Shown in pieces: positions 51,626 to 60,613 of a stretch of 64,000 bases of DNA (its first letter is position 1; the number at the start of each line of letters is the position of its first letter). The notes beneath the pieces were generated by a model. That model worked only from the letters and a program-made list of their open reading frames with translations, did not search any database and was not told where the DNA came from. The position numbers and the translations under genes were made by a program. This DNA comes from an uncultured bacterium (GTDB lineage Bacteria; Verrucomicrobiota; Lentisphaeria; Victivallales; UBA1829): positions 124,001 through 188,000 of the forward strand of contig URKJ01000001.1 in assembly GCA_900548385.1 (NCBI GenBank), written 5' to 3'.

Positions 51626-52978
51626 TTACTGTTTCAATGCGTCTTCAAAAATCCGGCGGATCAGTCTGCGGCGCGGCAGGTCCGGCAGAGAATCCGTTTC
51701 GGCGGCGCCTGCCTCAAAATCCTCTCTGGTGCTGAGCGGATCGAAACGACGGTCGAGCAGATCGGCAGTCCGGATGAAGAACTCTTCCGGTTCGGGTCCG
51801 GGAAGAGCGGTATTCCGGAATGGGAAAAACGGATGGGCTGCGGCATAACGGGCGGCGGTTTTCCCGGCAATCCTGCCGAAGACAAAAACTTCAAGCCCCG
51901 CGTTTCCGCCAAGACGGTCCCGTCCATGAATTCCTCCGGCGGCTTCTCCGGCGGCAAACAGTCCCGGCACGGCAGTGGAGCAGTCCGGAGCGATGCGGAT
52001 TCCGCCGAGCGTGGTATGAGCGCCGGGTTTTACTTCGAACCACAGCGACCGGAAGTCCGGTGACAGCCGTTTGAATTTTGCGTGATATTCCGGGTATTTC
52101 CGGGCAAACGCCTCTTCCCGGATTCCGCTGAAATCATAACGGATCCCGCCGTGTTCCCACGCATTCCCGCAGCGGATTTCCCGCAGAATCCGTTCGGCAA
52201 GTTCCCGTTTGCGCGGGACCGGTTCGCCCGGTTTCAGCAGAGATTCCCCGTGACGGTTCAACAGTTTTGCGCCCTCGTGCAGAACCGTGGTGATGACCGG
52301 GAATCCGGCAAGATGCAACGGAAAAACGGTCACGGTCGGTTCAAACTGCACGAATCCGAGACCGTGCAGTTCCGCACCCGCCTGCAGCGCCAGCAAAGCG
52401 GGATCGCCGCGCAGTTTTTTGCTCCATGTGCTGAACTTCCAAAGTCCGGCGAAGCCGCCGCCAGCCAGAATGACCGCTTTTGCATGGATCGCTTCCCCGC
52501 GTTCGGTCCAACCTCCGGCAATGCCGTCTGCAGCGACTGCCAGCCGGATGATCCGTTCTGCGAGAATATCGGTTTTGAGCAGGGCGAGTGCCTGCTTCCC
52601 TGTTGTCGTTCCGGAGTGAACGACGCGGGGAAAACTCGTGCCGACGGCGTTGACCATGTCGAACCGTCCATCCGGGGAGCGGTCAAACCGGATTCCCATT
52701 TGCTGAAGCCGTTCCAGTTCGGGCAGGGCACGGTCCGCGAGAAGACGGACCAGCGCCGGAACGGAAGCCCCGGCTCCGGAGGCGAGTGTGTCCCGATAGA
52801 GAGCTTCGGGGGAGTCCGGCGGGTTTGCGGGGGCGGAGAATCCCATGATTTCACCGGACGCACCGCCGCCGGAATCTGCAACGAGGACCCGGAGCTCCGG
52901 CGCCGTTTCGCGGATTTCCGCCGCCGCATTGAGCCCGGCGAGTCCGCCGCCGATGATCAGAACATCCGTTTCCCGCAT
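51626..52978 (-). CDS. FAD-dependent oxidoreductase (fumarate reductase flavoprotein-like)
   Basis: 450 residues from ATG 52978, with GGGAG upstream inside the end of the dehydratase gene. TDVLIIGGGLAGLNAAAEIR is the FAD Rossmann motif; VILAGGGFAGLWKFSTW, the capping domain, and LFAAGEAAGGIHGRDRLGGN follow as in succinate dehydrogenase/fumarate reductase flavoproteins and L-aspartate oxidase. No partner Fe-S or membrane subunit is encoded here. Last gene of the minus-strand catabolic operon, 5 bp after the dehydratase, so it may oxidise or reduce the dehydratase product. Confidence 0.8.
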   Translation of the reverse strand: MRETDVLIIGGGLAGLNAAAEIRETAPELRVLVADSGGGASGEIMGFSAPANPPDSPEALYRDTLASGAGASVPALVRLLADRALPELERLQQMGIRFDRSPDGRFDMVNAVGTSFPRVVHSGTTTGKQALALLKTDILAERIIRLAVAADGIAGGWTERGEAIHAKAVILAGGGFAGLWKFSTWSKKLRGDPALLALQAGAELHGLGFVQFEPTVTVFPLHLAGFPVITTVLHEGAKLLNRHGESLLKPGEPVPRKRELAERILREIRCGNAWEHGGIRYDFSGIREEAFARKYPEYHAKFKRLSPDFRSLWFEVKPGAHTTLGGIRIAPDCSTAVPGLFAAGEAAGGIHGRDRLGGNAGLEVFVFGRIAGKTAARYAAAHPFFPFRNTALPGPEPEEFFIRTADLLDRRFDPLSTREDFEAGAAETDSLPDLPRRRLIRRIFEDALKQ

Positions 52979-52983
52979 GACGG

Positions 52984-54651
52984 TCAGAACTCCCAGATTG
53001 CACCGTTGGCGAGAGACCCGGCATTTCTGACGAACAGCCGCAGGAACGGCGGTACGCCTTTCGGGTCGAATTCCCATTTCCAGTTTTTCTTCCGTTCCGC
53101 CAGTTCTTTTTCGTCGACCATGAGGTCAAGCCGCCGGGCGTCGAGATCAATTTCGATCCGGTCGCCATTCCGCACAAGCGCCAGCGGCCCGCCGAGAGCC
53201 GCTTCGGGGGAAAGATAACCGATTGAGAGTCCGCTGGAGCCGCCGGAAAATCTGCCGTCGGTAATGATCGCCACATCGTGCGCGAGTCCGCGGCCTTTCA
53301 GCTCTTTCTGGAATTGATAGGAGGTCGTTCCGAATGCGCCTTTCGGGCCGAGATAGCGGAGAATGCAGACGTCGCCTTTGCGGATTCCGCCATCGTTCAG
53401 AGCGCGGAGCGCCTGCTCCAGTGAATCGAAGCAGTTTGCCGGACCGCTGAAGATCCGCATGGATTCCTCGACAGCCGCCGCTTTGATGATTGCGCCATCC
53501 GGGGCGAGCGTCCCGTAAAGCACATAGAGAGCCCCCTCCTGCGAAACCGGGTTGTCAAGAGAGCGGATTACGTCGGTGTCGTAGACTTCTGCGTCGGCAT
53601 AATTTTCCGCGAGCGTTTTTCCCGTGACCGTGAGCGCGTTGCCGTTGAGTTTCGGCATCAGGGATTTGAGAACGGCACGGGACCCGCCGGCGCGTTCGAT
53701 GTCCTGAAGATGCCAGCGTCCGCTCGGCGAAGCTCCGACGATTTGCGGAATTTCCCGGGAAGCACGGTCGAAATGCGCCCACCACCGGTCCCGCAGTCCC
53801 GCTTCACATGCGATCGCGGGGAGGTGCATGAACAGATTTGTGGAACCTGCCATCGCCATCGTCATGGCGATCGCGTTGTCGACCGCTTCCGGGGTGATGA
53901 TCTTCCGTGCTGTGATGCCGTCTGCGAGGAGACGCATGATCTGCTTTCCCGCACGGTAGGCTGTCTGGAGGAGTTCGGAGCTGACGGCGGACATGCAGCC
54001 GTTTCCGGGCAGAGTCATGCCGAGCGCTTCCGCCGCGAGGCACATGCTGTTTGCCGTGGTCATGACGCCGCACGCGCCGCAGGGGGTATACATCTTTTCG
54101 ACTTCCCGTTCCGCCTGTTTGCGGTCGTACTGCCCCTGCATGACTTTCCCGACGTTGTCGGTGAGTTCGATGTAATTGGCACATCTGCCGTCGAGGAACG
54201 GCATGGGCATGTAACCGCCAGTGACAAGAATCGCGGGGATGTCAAGCCGCGCTGCCGCCATGAGATGCCCCGGCACGATGGAGTCGCAGGTGGAGAGCAG
54301 CACCATACCGTCGAACATGTTGGATTCCACGGTCAGTTCGACTTCGTCCGCGATGTTGTTGCGGCTGGGCAGTTCGATGTAACGCGGATTCTTGAGGACC
54401 ATTCCGTCGCAGATTCCGGTTGTCATCATTTCAAACGGAAGTCCGCCCGCTTCCCGGATGCCCTGTTTGACGCGTTCGGCAAGAGTGCGCAGATGGACGT
54501 GTCCGGGGTTGTACTCGTTCCAGGAGTTCACGACCGCGATGATCGGGCGTTTGAACTCCTCTTCCGTGTAGCCCATGCCGCGGACGAGTCCGCGGCGGCA
54601 TTCGCGGGCGACGCCGTATTCACTGCGGCTTCGTTCGTTGGACCGGTTCAT
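52984..54651 (-). CDS. IlvD/EDD-family dehydratase, probably sugar-acid specific
   Basis: 555 residues, typical size. Fe-S cysteines are seen in TTGICDGMVLKN, LLSTCDSIVPGH and YTPCGACGVMTTANS; SGNAL-type regions read TDGRFSGGSSGLSIGYLSPE. The family contains dihydroxy-acid dehydratase, phosphogluconate dehydratase and aldonate dehydratases. The context (SDR, lactonase-like hydrolase, aldose epimerase, sugar-type regulator, no ilv genes) argues for an aldonic-acid dehydratase giving a 2-keto-3-deoxy acid. That specificity is inferred. Confidence 0.88.
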   Translation of the reverse strand: MNRSNERSRSEYGVARECRRGLVRGMGYTEEEFKRPIIAVVNSWNEYNPGHVHLRTLAERVKQGIREAGGLPFEMMTTGICDGMVLKNPRYIELPSRNNIADEVELTVESNMFDGMVLLSTCDSIVPGHLMAAARLDIPAILVTGGYMPMPFLDGRCANYIELTDNVGKVMQGQYDRKQAEREVEKMYTPCGACGVMTTANSMCLAAEALGMTLPGNGCMSAVSSELLQTAYRAGKQIMRLLADGITARKIITPEAVDNAIAMTMAMAGSTNLFMHLPAIACEAGLRDRWWAHFDRASREIPQIVGASPSGRWHLQDIERAGGSRAVLKSLMPKLNGNALTVTGKTLAENYADAEVYDTDVIRSLDNPVSQEGALYVLYGTLAPDGAIIKAAAVEESMRIFSGPANCFDSLEQALRALNDGGIRKGDVCILRYLGPKGAFGTTSYQFQKELKGRGLAHDVAIITDGRFSGGSSGLSIGYLSPEAALGGPLALVRNGDRIEIDLDARRLDLMVDEKELAERKKNWKWEFDPKGVPPFLRLFVRNAGSLANGAIWEF

Positions 54652-54660
54652 GAATGCACC

Positions 54661-56382
54661 TCAGAGCCGGACAACGGAGCATGGCGCACAGGTTCTGCCG
54701 TTGCAGCGGTATTCCGTTTCGCCGAGATTGAAGATCAGGACGGAACCATCCGCGTAAGTGACTCTGAAGACGTTTCCGCCGAGTTCTTCGAACTCTTCCA
54801 TGAATTCATACTGCAGGTCGCTGATGGTGCGGAAACGGTCGTAATCCTGCTTGATCCGGGCGACGTCGGCGGCAAGCTGTTCCGGAGAAAGGAAACGCAG
54901 GTCTTCTTCGCCCATCCAGTTCGCTCCGGAGGAACGGAACTTCGCATAGAAATAGGAGAGCGGACGTCCGCCCCAGGCGAGATTCAGAAGCGAGAGCGTT
55001 TTATCCGACTTGATGCTGGCATTGACGGTGTCGCAGAACGTATTGTAATGCACGATGCCGTGATAGACCACATGCCAGAACGGGATGTGCTTGTCGACCA
55101 TCGGGCGTTCAAATTCGCCGTTCCGGTGGAAGATCGTATAGAGCGCGTAATCCAGATCGCCGATGCAGAAGTCCCAGGAACCTTCGGAGGCGCTGGCTCC
55201 GACTTTTTCGCGGGAGAGCGCCAGTGTTTTTCCGCGCCACTCCGCTGCTTCCCTGCGATTCAGCGGATGACGGGGATCGTAGCATTTGTTTGTGTTGAGG
55301 ATTGTCATGACGTCGAGGTAGTGAGTACCGCGGAAACCGAGACGCTGCATATCCGCCATGTCCTGTTCCGCATATTCCTCATGCGCTTTTTTCGGACAAA
55401 GGAAATAGGAGTTTCCGCCGCCCCAGTTGCCTTTCTGATGAAGCGAACCGTCTTTGTCGCGCAGACAGTTTTCCTCCCGCCAGCGTTTGGCGATCTTGTA
55501 AGAGTCGAGCAGATTGGTGTGTCCGCTGATCAGATAGCCGTATCCTCTGGCTTTTGCGATCAGGCGTTTCAGGGCTTCTTCGCCGCCGAGGAGCGGTTCC
55601 ACGGGGAAGAGATCGGGGAAGCGTCCGTCATGACCGGATTTGTTCCAGCCGACGAGGCAGAACTCCGCGTGTTCGATCCCCTGTTTGTGGAACTCTTCAA
55701 TGATCTGTTCGCACTGCTCGAAAGTGATGGCAACGTGGATCGGCGGTTCGGTCTCTTCCGTCTGATCGGGAACGGGGGAGGGAACGGGTTTCCATGCGAG
55801 GCGCACCCGGACTTCCGGACCCATTGCGGCTTCCCCCACGACGGGGAACTGTTTCATGCGTTCACGGATCGGAGTGCAGGCTCCGCGTTCAAGCTGATAC
55901 CGGCGGTAACGCCGTGCCGCACCGCACCAGGTGGCTTCCCGGCCGGTCAATTCAAAAAACTTGATTTCAATATCCTCATACGCTCCGTCGCCTTCCAGAA
56001 TGAAACGCGGGAACATGTAGTAGACGCCGTTCCTGATTCCGGTCATGAGGCTGTAATCCAGCGACATTCCGGCGACGACCGCGAGCGTTGCGGCGACGCC
56101 GTCATGGAACACATAAAGCGGCATGTCGTTGCAGTTGAATTCCGTTTCCTGATCGGCGCGCGGAGAGAAAAAGATCTGCCCGGCATGTCCGTTGTTGTCG
56201 ATGCTGGGGACCACATAGAAGCCTTTGCTTCCGGTTTTTGCATTGCAGAAATCGGGAAGCATGTCGATGGTGTCGGTATCCGCCGGAATATCCTTTTTGC
56301 GGAGGATGGCGGAGTTGCCGCTCATGGTCACGGGCAGTTCACGGGTCGAGCCGTCGGTCAGTCTGAGTTTTGCGATGTACAT
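54661..56382 (-). CDS. Putative glycoside-hydrolase-like barrel protein, no signal peptide
   Basis: 573 residues from ATG 56382 (AAAAGGAA upstream). A beta-sandwich N-terminal half (ADTDTIDMLPDFCNAKTGSK, IFFSPRADQETEF) precedes a probable TIM barrel (~240-520): IEHAEFCLVGWNKSGHDGRF, GYLISGHTNLLDSYKIAK, GFRGTHYLDVMTILNTNKCY, EGSWDFCIGDLDYALY. The layout recalls DUF5696 or GH101-like proteins but I cannot assign a family. Position between an SDR and a dehydratase gene (16 and 9 bp) implies cytoplasmic breakdown of an imported glycoside. Confidence 0.55.
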   Translation of the reverse strand: MYIAKLRLTDGSTRELPVTMSGNSAILRKKDIPADTDTIDMLPDFCNAKTGSKGFYVVPSIDNNGHAGQIFFSPRADQETEFNCNDMPLYVFHDGVAATLAVVAGMSLDYSLMTGIRNGVYYMFPRFILEGDGAYEDIEIKFFELTGREATWCGAARRYRRYQLERGACTPIRERMKQFPVVGEAAMGPEVRVRLAWKPVPSPVPDQTEETEPPIHVAITFEQCEQIIEEFHKQGIEHAEFCLVGWNKSGHDGRFPDLFPVEPLLGGEEALKRLIAKARGYGYLISGHTNLLDSYKIAKRWREENCLRDKDGSLHQKGNWGGGNSYFLCPKKAHEEYAEQDMADMQRLGFRGTHYLDVMTILNTNKCYDPRHPLNRREAAEWRGKTLALSREKVGASASEGSWDFCIGDLDYALYTIFHRNGEFERPMVDKHIPFWHVVYHGIVHYNTFCDTVNASIKSDKTLSLLNLAWGGRPLSYFYAKFRSSGANWMGEEDLRFLSPEQLAADVARIKQDYDRFRTISDLQYEFMEEFEELGGNVFRVTYADGSVLIFNLGETEYRCNGRTCAPCSVVRL

Positions 56383-56398
56383 GGTTTTGATTCCTTTT

Positions 56399-57202
56399 TT
56401 ATTGTTCAAATGCTTCCAGCATGGAGTCGATTCCGCCGCTGACGGATTGCCCGCCGTCGATGACGAAGGTCTGTCCGGTGATGAATGCGGATTTTTCATC
56501 GTCCGCGAGAAACAGCATCATCGGGGTTATATCGTCCACGGTTCCGAGCCGTCCGGCGGGGATTTTACGCAGAAATGCGTTCATGTCGGCGTCGGAGTAG
56601 CGCGCGGAGAGTTTCGTCATGATGAATCCCGGTGCGATGCCGTTGACGTTGATGCCGTATCTGGCGATTTCGCAGGCGAGAGCTTTTGTAAACATGTTGA
56701 GTCCGGCTTTTCCGGGAGAGTACGGGAGCATTTTGCGTTTGACCCAGGTAACGATGCTGTGAATCGAACTGACGTTGATGATTTTGCCGCGCACCTTGTT
56801 GTCGATCATATTACGCACGGCGATGCGGGAGGTGTACGCGGCGGCATTGAGATTGAGGTCGATCTGGTTGTTCCAGTATTCCACCGGCATGTCAATGAAT
56901 TCGCCGCGCGGGATTTTCAGGGCGCCGCCCGCGTTGTTGATGAGCACGTCGATTCCGCCGAACCGGCGGATGAACGCGTTCACCATCGTTTCGCAATCGC
57001 CGGGATCGCTGACATCCGCCTGAAAGATTTCCACTTCTGCGCCGATTTCCCGTATCCTTGCCGCAGTCTCTTCCGCTCCTTCGGGATTTTTGTTGAAATT
57101 CAGGCCGATCGCGCATTTCTCCTTTGCAAAGGCAAGGGCGGTTGCCGCGCCGATTCCGTGAGAAGAGCCGGTAATCAGAACCTTTTTTCCGCTGACGCTC
57201 AT
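56399..57202 (-). CDS. Short-chain dehydrogenase/reductase
   Basis: 267 residues from ATG 57202. LITGSSHGIGAATALAFAKE (cofactor TGxxxGIG), VLINNAGGALK (NNAG), the Ser at INVSSIHS, and Tyr-x3-Lys in MLPYSPGKAGLNMFTKALA are all in place, with the C-terminal GRLGTVDDITPMMLFLADDE. The classic SDR family oxidises sugars or polyols with NAD(P). In this operon a role as aldose or polyol dehydrogenase is plausible. AAGGAA precedes the start. Confidence 0.92.
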   Translation of the reverse strand: MSVSGKKVLITGSSHGIGAATALAFAKEKCAIGLNFNKNPEGAEETAARIREIGAEVEIFQADVSDPGDCETMVNAFIRRFGGIDVLINNAGGALKIPRGEFIDMPVEYWNNQIDLNLNAAAYTSRIAVRNMIDNKVRGKIINVSSIHSIVTWVKRKMLPYSPGKAGLNMFTKALACEIARYGINVNGIAPGFIMTKLSARYSDADMNAFLRKIPAGRLGTVDDITPMMLFLADDEKSAFITGQTFVIDGGQSVSGGIDSMLEAFEQ

Positions 57203-57248
57203 ATAATGATTCCTTAATGACAGTTCCAGTTTTATCAGTTTTGATATA

Positions 57249-57276
57249 AATATATGCGTTCCGGAAACAAATGCAA
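57249..57276 (-). promoter_or_regulatory. Possible internal promoter of the SDR-dehydratase operon
   Basis: Minus-strand TTGCAT (57276-57271) and TATATT (57254-57249), 16-bp spacing, in the 91-bp gap between the ROK and SDR genes. The overlapping 9-mer TTGATATAA (57241-57249) recurs upstream of the DUF1116 gene. Confidence 0.4.
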
Positions 57277-57293
57277 GCCGTCTTTCAGAAAAA

Positions 57294-58430
57294 TCAGAAG
57301 AATTTTTCGTATGCGAGCCGTGCTGCGCCGAGAGCCGCCTGATGGGGACCGAGAGTCGTGATGTCGATATGAAAGTTCCGCCGTTCCTCCGGCAGGATTT
57401 CCCGGAATTTTTCAAGAGTCCGGCAGAAGAGATAGCCGTCGGGACGGCACTGTCCGCCGGAGAAGATCAGGGCTTCTGGAGCGTAAAGCTGGATCATGGA
57501 AGCGATGCCGATCGCATTGTACGAGGCGGCGGTGTCCAGAATCGCGGCGGCATCGGCGTCTCCGTTTGCCGCCGCGCGGTCCAGTGCGGCGGCGGAGTGG
57601 AGCTCCGGACGTTCCGGCAGACGCTCTTCCGCAATGCGGGCGAGGTAGTTCGCGCCGGAAAACGATTCCAGGCAGCCCCTGAACCCGCAGGAGCAGATAT
57701 GATCGTTGCCGGGGATCAGGATGTGACCGATGTAGCCGACCGGACGTTTCGGGTGGCTGATCAGCAGAAGATGATTTGCCACGATGCCCGAACCGATGCC
57801 GACGCCGAGCCCGATATTGACCAGATTGCCGCATCCCGCGCGTTTCCCGAACCGGTATTCCGCACAAACCGCCGCGACCTGTGTCGTTACCGCGTAGACA
57901 GGGAATCCGATCCGTTCCGCAACCGCATGAACGGGGATGTCGGTTCCGAACCGCATTCCGAAGTTGCCGCCGGAAACGATGAGTCCGTTTTCCGAATCCA
58001 CGTTTCCTGAAACGGAGAGACCGACGGCATAAAGTCTGGCGCGGTCGATCCCGCTTTCGGTCAGTCCGTTTTCAAACAGCGCGGCGATCCGTTCCAGAAA
58101 ACGCCGCCGGTCCCGGAACGGCTCCGTCGTGTGTTCCGAACGGTAGAGAATATTGAAATTCATGTCGCAGATCACAAGTTTGGTGTATGCCGCTCCGATG
58201 TCGATCCCGCAGAAATAAGCGGAATCCGGGTTGACGCAGAGCGGAATGACCGGCCGGCCCGGAGCCTTGGCCTTTTCCTTGCGTGCAAACAGATACCCTT
58301 TTTCAAGCAGGGTGTTGGTGACTTTGCACATTGTCCCCCAGGAGAGTCCCGTAACCTGCTGGATCTCCTTTTTGGACGCGTTGTTCCTGCCGTTCCGGAC
58401 GGCATCCATGACTTTGACGTTATTCGACAT
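57294..58430 (-). CDS. ROK-family transcriptional regulator
   Basis: 378 residues. Residues ~1-75 form a MarR-like winged helix (SKKEIQQVTGLSWGTMCKVT); then the ROK fold with GIDIGAAYTKLVICD, the ROK signature IGLGVGIGSGIV, and the zinc-binding GHILIPGNDHICSCGFRGCL. NagC/XylR-type proteins sense sugars or sugar phosphates. A D in the usual kinase position is not evident in the segments I checked, so a regulator role is preferred. It overlaps the MBL-fold gene by 11 bp and lies within the catabolic cluster it presumably represses. Confidence 0.88.
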   Translation of the reverse strand: MSNNVKVMDAVRNGRNNASKKEIQQVTGLSWGTMCKVTNTLLEKGYLFARKEKAKAPGRPVIPLCVNPDSAYFCGIDIGAAYTKLVICDMNFNILYRSEHTTEPFRDRRRFLERIAALFENGLTESGIDRARLYAVGLSVSGNVDSENGLIVSGGNFGMRFGTDIPVHAVAERIGFPVYAVTTQVAAVCAEYRFGKRAGCGNLVNIGLGVGIGSGIVANHLLLISHPKRPVGYIGHILIPGNDHICSCGFRGCLESFSGANYLARIAEERLPERPELHSAAALDRAAANGDADAAAILDTAASYNAIGIASMIQLYAPEALIFSGGQCRPDGYLFCRTLEKFREILPEERRNFHIDITTLGPHQAALGAARLAYEKFF

Positions 58431-59307
58431 TCAATCCCAGTTCTTTCCGGTATTCTCTGACCGTGAAGAGCGCCATAAACAGAAACGGCGGCATTGTGCC
58501 GTGAACCGCGCGGATCAGGTATTCCGCTTCTTCCGCCGGGTCCGTGATGCCGTTTGCGAGCGCTTCCCGGATAATTATACTGTAAGTTTCCGTTAATTCA
58601 AGTGCTTCCCGGAGCATTTTTCGCGCATTTTCACCATGCAGGACCGCTTTTCCCCATGGAAGATAGGCGTGTCCGGTGACGACGGTCCGGACCGGTTTCG
58701 CAAGCAGAGTGCGGAGTGCGCGGCGGTACCCCGGCAGATCCATGCAGAGCCCGCAGCCCTGCAGTTCCGTCCCGTTGCCCTGTATGGAATCTCCTGTGAG
58801 GAGCGTTCCGGTCTCCGGATCGAGAAAGCAGACGCAATCGGAGTCATGTCCCGGCGTGGCGATCACCTGAAGTCCGCATACGGTTTCTCCGTCGCGGAAT
58901 GTGAAACATGGTTCGATCCCGCGCAGCCCGTCCGACGGCGGCGGACTGTGTTCCGGGAACGGAACGCGGATCAGTTTGTTGTATTTCAGCGGATCGCGCA
59001 GTTTGTCCGCTCCGGATTCCAATACTCCGCAGGGGAGGGCGGGACAGAGTTCCCGCAGACGGAAATGTCCGCCGACATGATCGCCGTGTGTGTGCGTGCA
59101 GAGCAGTGCAGTCAGGGCATCGGGTTCCAGCCCTTCCGCCCGGAGAGCCGGCAGCAGGACGGTATCCACGGCCTCAGTGTTTGCTCCGGAGTCGATGAGT
59201 ATTGCCTCGCCGCTGTTCCGGCGCACCAGCACGACACCGCTCCACGATCCGCAGAACGGTGTTTTCAGAAGTGACACGGTGTCATTGATCCGTTCAAATT
59301 TTTCCAT
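58420..59307 (-). CDS. Metallo-beta-lactamase-fold hydrolase
   Basis: 295 residues from ATG 59307 (GGGA upstream). CTHTHGDHVGGHFRL is the HxHxDH metal motif; further ligands lie in VIATPGHDSD, LLTGDSIQGN and VVTGHAYLPWG. The C-terminal ~80 residues are an extra helical region. The fold includes glyoxalase II, lactonases and RNases. Beside SDR, aldose epimerase and aldonate-type dehydratase genes, a sugar-lactonase role is the most coherent reading, but is not proven. First gene of the minus-strand operon. Confidence 0.82.
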   Translation of the reverse strand: MEKFERINDTVSLLKTPFCGSWSGVVLVRRNSGEAILIDSGANTEAVDTVLLPALRAEGLEPDALTALLCTHTHGDHVGGHFRLRELCPALPCGVLESGADKLRDPLKYNKLIRVPFPEHSPPPSDGLRGIEPCFTFRDGETVCGLQVIATPGHDSDCVCFLDPETGTLLTGDSIQGNGTELQGCGLCMDLPGYRRALRTLLAKPVRTVVTGHAYLPWGKAVLHGENARKMLREALELTETYSIIIREALANGITDPAEEAEYLIRAVHGTMPPFLFMALFTVREYRKELGLNVE

Positions 59308-59324
59308 TATTTTTCGTCCCTTTC

Positions 59325-59353
59325 TTGATTTCTGTTCCGTTGTCATGTATAAT
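59325..59353 (+). promoter_or_regulatory. Promoter of the DUF1116-epimerase pair
   Basis: TTGATT (59325-59330) and TATAAT (59348-59353) with 17-bp spacing, about 43 bp before the ATG at 59396. TTGATATAA (59366-59374) follows just past the predicted start and may be an operator of the ROK regulator. Confidence 0.6.
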
Positions 59354-59395
59354 ATAAAATCAAAGTTGATATAATTCAAGAGGAGAGGATGGAAA

Positions 59396-60613
59396 ATGAA
59401 TGTTGCAAACAAAACCGCGTTTGAAAAACTCATCGGAGCACGCCCCGTTCTGAACGGTTGCGGCAAGGCGGGGGAACTGATTCCCGGATTCAAAAAGAAT
59501 CTGATTCTGCATTCCGGGCCTCCGGTGGAATATTGCAATATGCGCGGTCCGCACCGCATGGGGGTGGTCGGTGCGGCTCTCTTTGAAGGTCTCGCCCGGA
59601 ATGAAAAAGAGGCAGTCGGTATGATCGAAAGCGGAGAAATCGAGCTTGGATGCGCGAACGATTACAATTCCGGCGGTCCCGGCGCGGGAATCACCTCGTA
59701 TTCCATGGCTGTGCTGGCTGTCACGGAAAAGTGCAGCGGCGTTCGTGCGTTTGCCGCTCCGATTGAGGGCGCTCTGGGCGGCGGACTCGGCGGATGGGGT
59801 GTTTACAACCGGGAGATCGGCGAAAATCTGAAAACGATTGAACAGGTTTATGCTCCTCTGCTGGATCAGGCGCTCAAGGCGGCAGACGGAATCAGCGTAG
59901 CGGATTTATTCGCGGAGGGGCTGCTCATGGGGGATGAGGAACATACGCGGCAGGCGGCGACCGATAAACTGTTCCTGTCCCGTTTGATCGAACCGCTGAC
60001 GGAATGCGGCTGCTCCGATGCGGAGCGTCTGGCACTGCTCCGCTGGCTGAATTCCTGCCGCCGTTTCGTACACCATGTCGGCTGTGCGTCGGCGGTGGCG
60101 TCGCTGAAATCCGCGTCCGGGATTCCGGGGGCGACAATGGTTACGGCGATGTGCGGCAACGGCTATGAATTCGGTATCAAGATCAGCGGCAGGGGGGAGC
60201 AGTGGCATACCGCACTCGCGCCGACCTTTCAGGGGCGCTGTTTCAATCCGTCGGATTCCCTTGACGACGCCGCCCCGTGGCTGGGAGACAGTTCCAATGT
60301 GGAGGCGTGGGGGCTTGGCGGACTTGCCGCAGCCGCCGGACTCGCTCTGCTGGCGGAGCGTTCCGAATCTCCGGCGGACGGTGTTGCGCAGTGCTCCGAA
60401 ATGGCGGCGATCTGTTACGGACGCAATCCTTTGTTCCGGATTCCGCTTTTGCCGGAAGGGTGCACGCCTGCCGGGATTCTTCCGGAGCTTGCCGTAAGGA
60501 CCGGGATTACGCCGAAGATGCACGGCGGAATTCTTTCCCGCGTGACCGGCGGCCAGATCGGGGTCGGTTACGCCCGGACGCCGCTTGCGTGTTTTGAAAA
60601 GGCGCTCCGCTGA
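59396..60613 (+). CDS. AllG/YlbE-like DUF1116 protein
   Basis: 405 residues. It aligns from end to end, by memory, with E. coli AllG (YlbE): ILHSGPPVEYCNMRGP, GAALFEGLARNEKEAVGMIE, GLLMGDEEHTRQAA, MVTAMCGNGYEFGIKISGRG and TPLACFEKALR. AllG is one subunit of oxamate carbamoyltransferase in anaerobic allantoin breakdown, working with FdrA and AllH. Neither partner, nor a carbamate kinase, is in the window, so this copy may have another substrate. GAGGAGAGG precedes the ATG. The epimerase gene overlaps its stop by one base. Confidence 0.85.
   Translation: MNVANKTAFEKLIGARPVLNGCGKAGELIPGFKKNLILHSGPPVEYCNMRGPHRMGVVGAALFEGLARNEKEAVGMIESGEIELGCANDYNSGGPGAGITSYSMAVLAVTEKCSGVRAFAAPIEGALGGGLGGWGVYNREIGENLKTIEQVYAPLLDQALKAADGISVADLFAEGLLMGDEEHTRQAATDKLFLSRLIEPLTECGCSDAERLALLRWLNSCRRFVHHVGCASAVASLKSASGIPGATMVTAMCGNGYEFGIKISGRGEQWHTALAPTFQGRCFNPSDSLDDAAPWLGDSSNVEAWGLGGLAAAAGLALLAERSESPADGVAQCSEMAAICYGRNPLFRIPLLPEGCTPAGILPELAVRTGITPKMHGGILSRVTGGQIGVGYARTPLACFEKALR

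Noticed and set aside
53710..56442. 910-residue open frame on the plus strand
   Set aside because: Antisense to the IlvD/EDD dehydratase and the barrel protein; no domain and no ribosome site.
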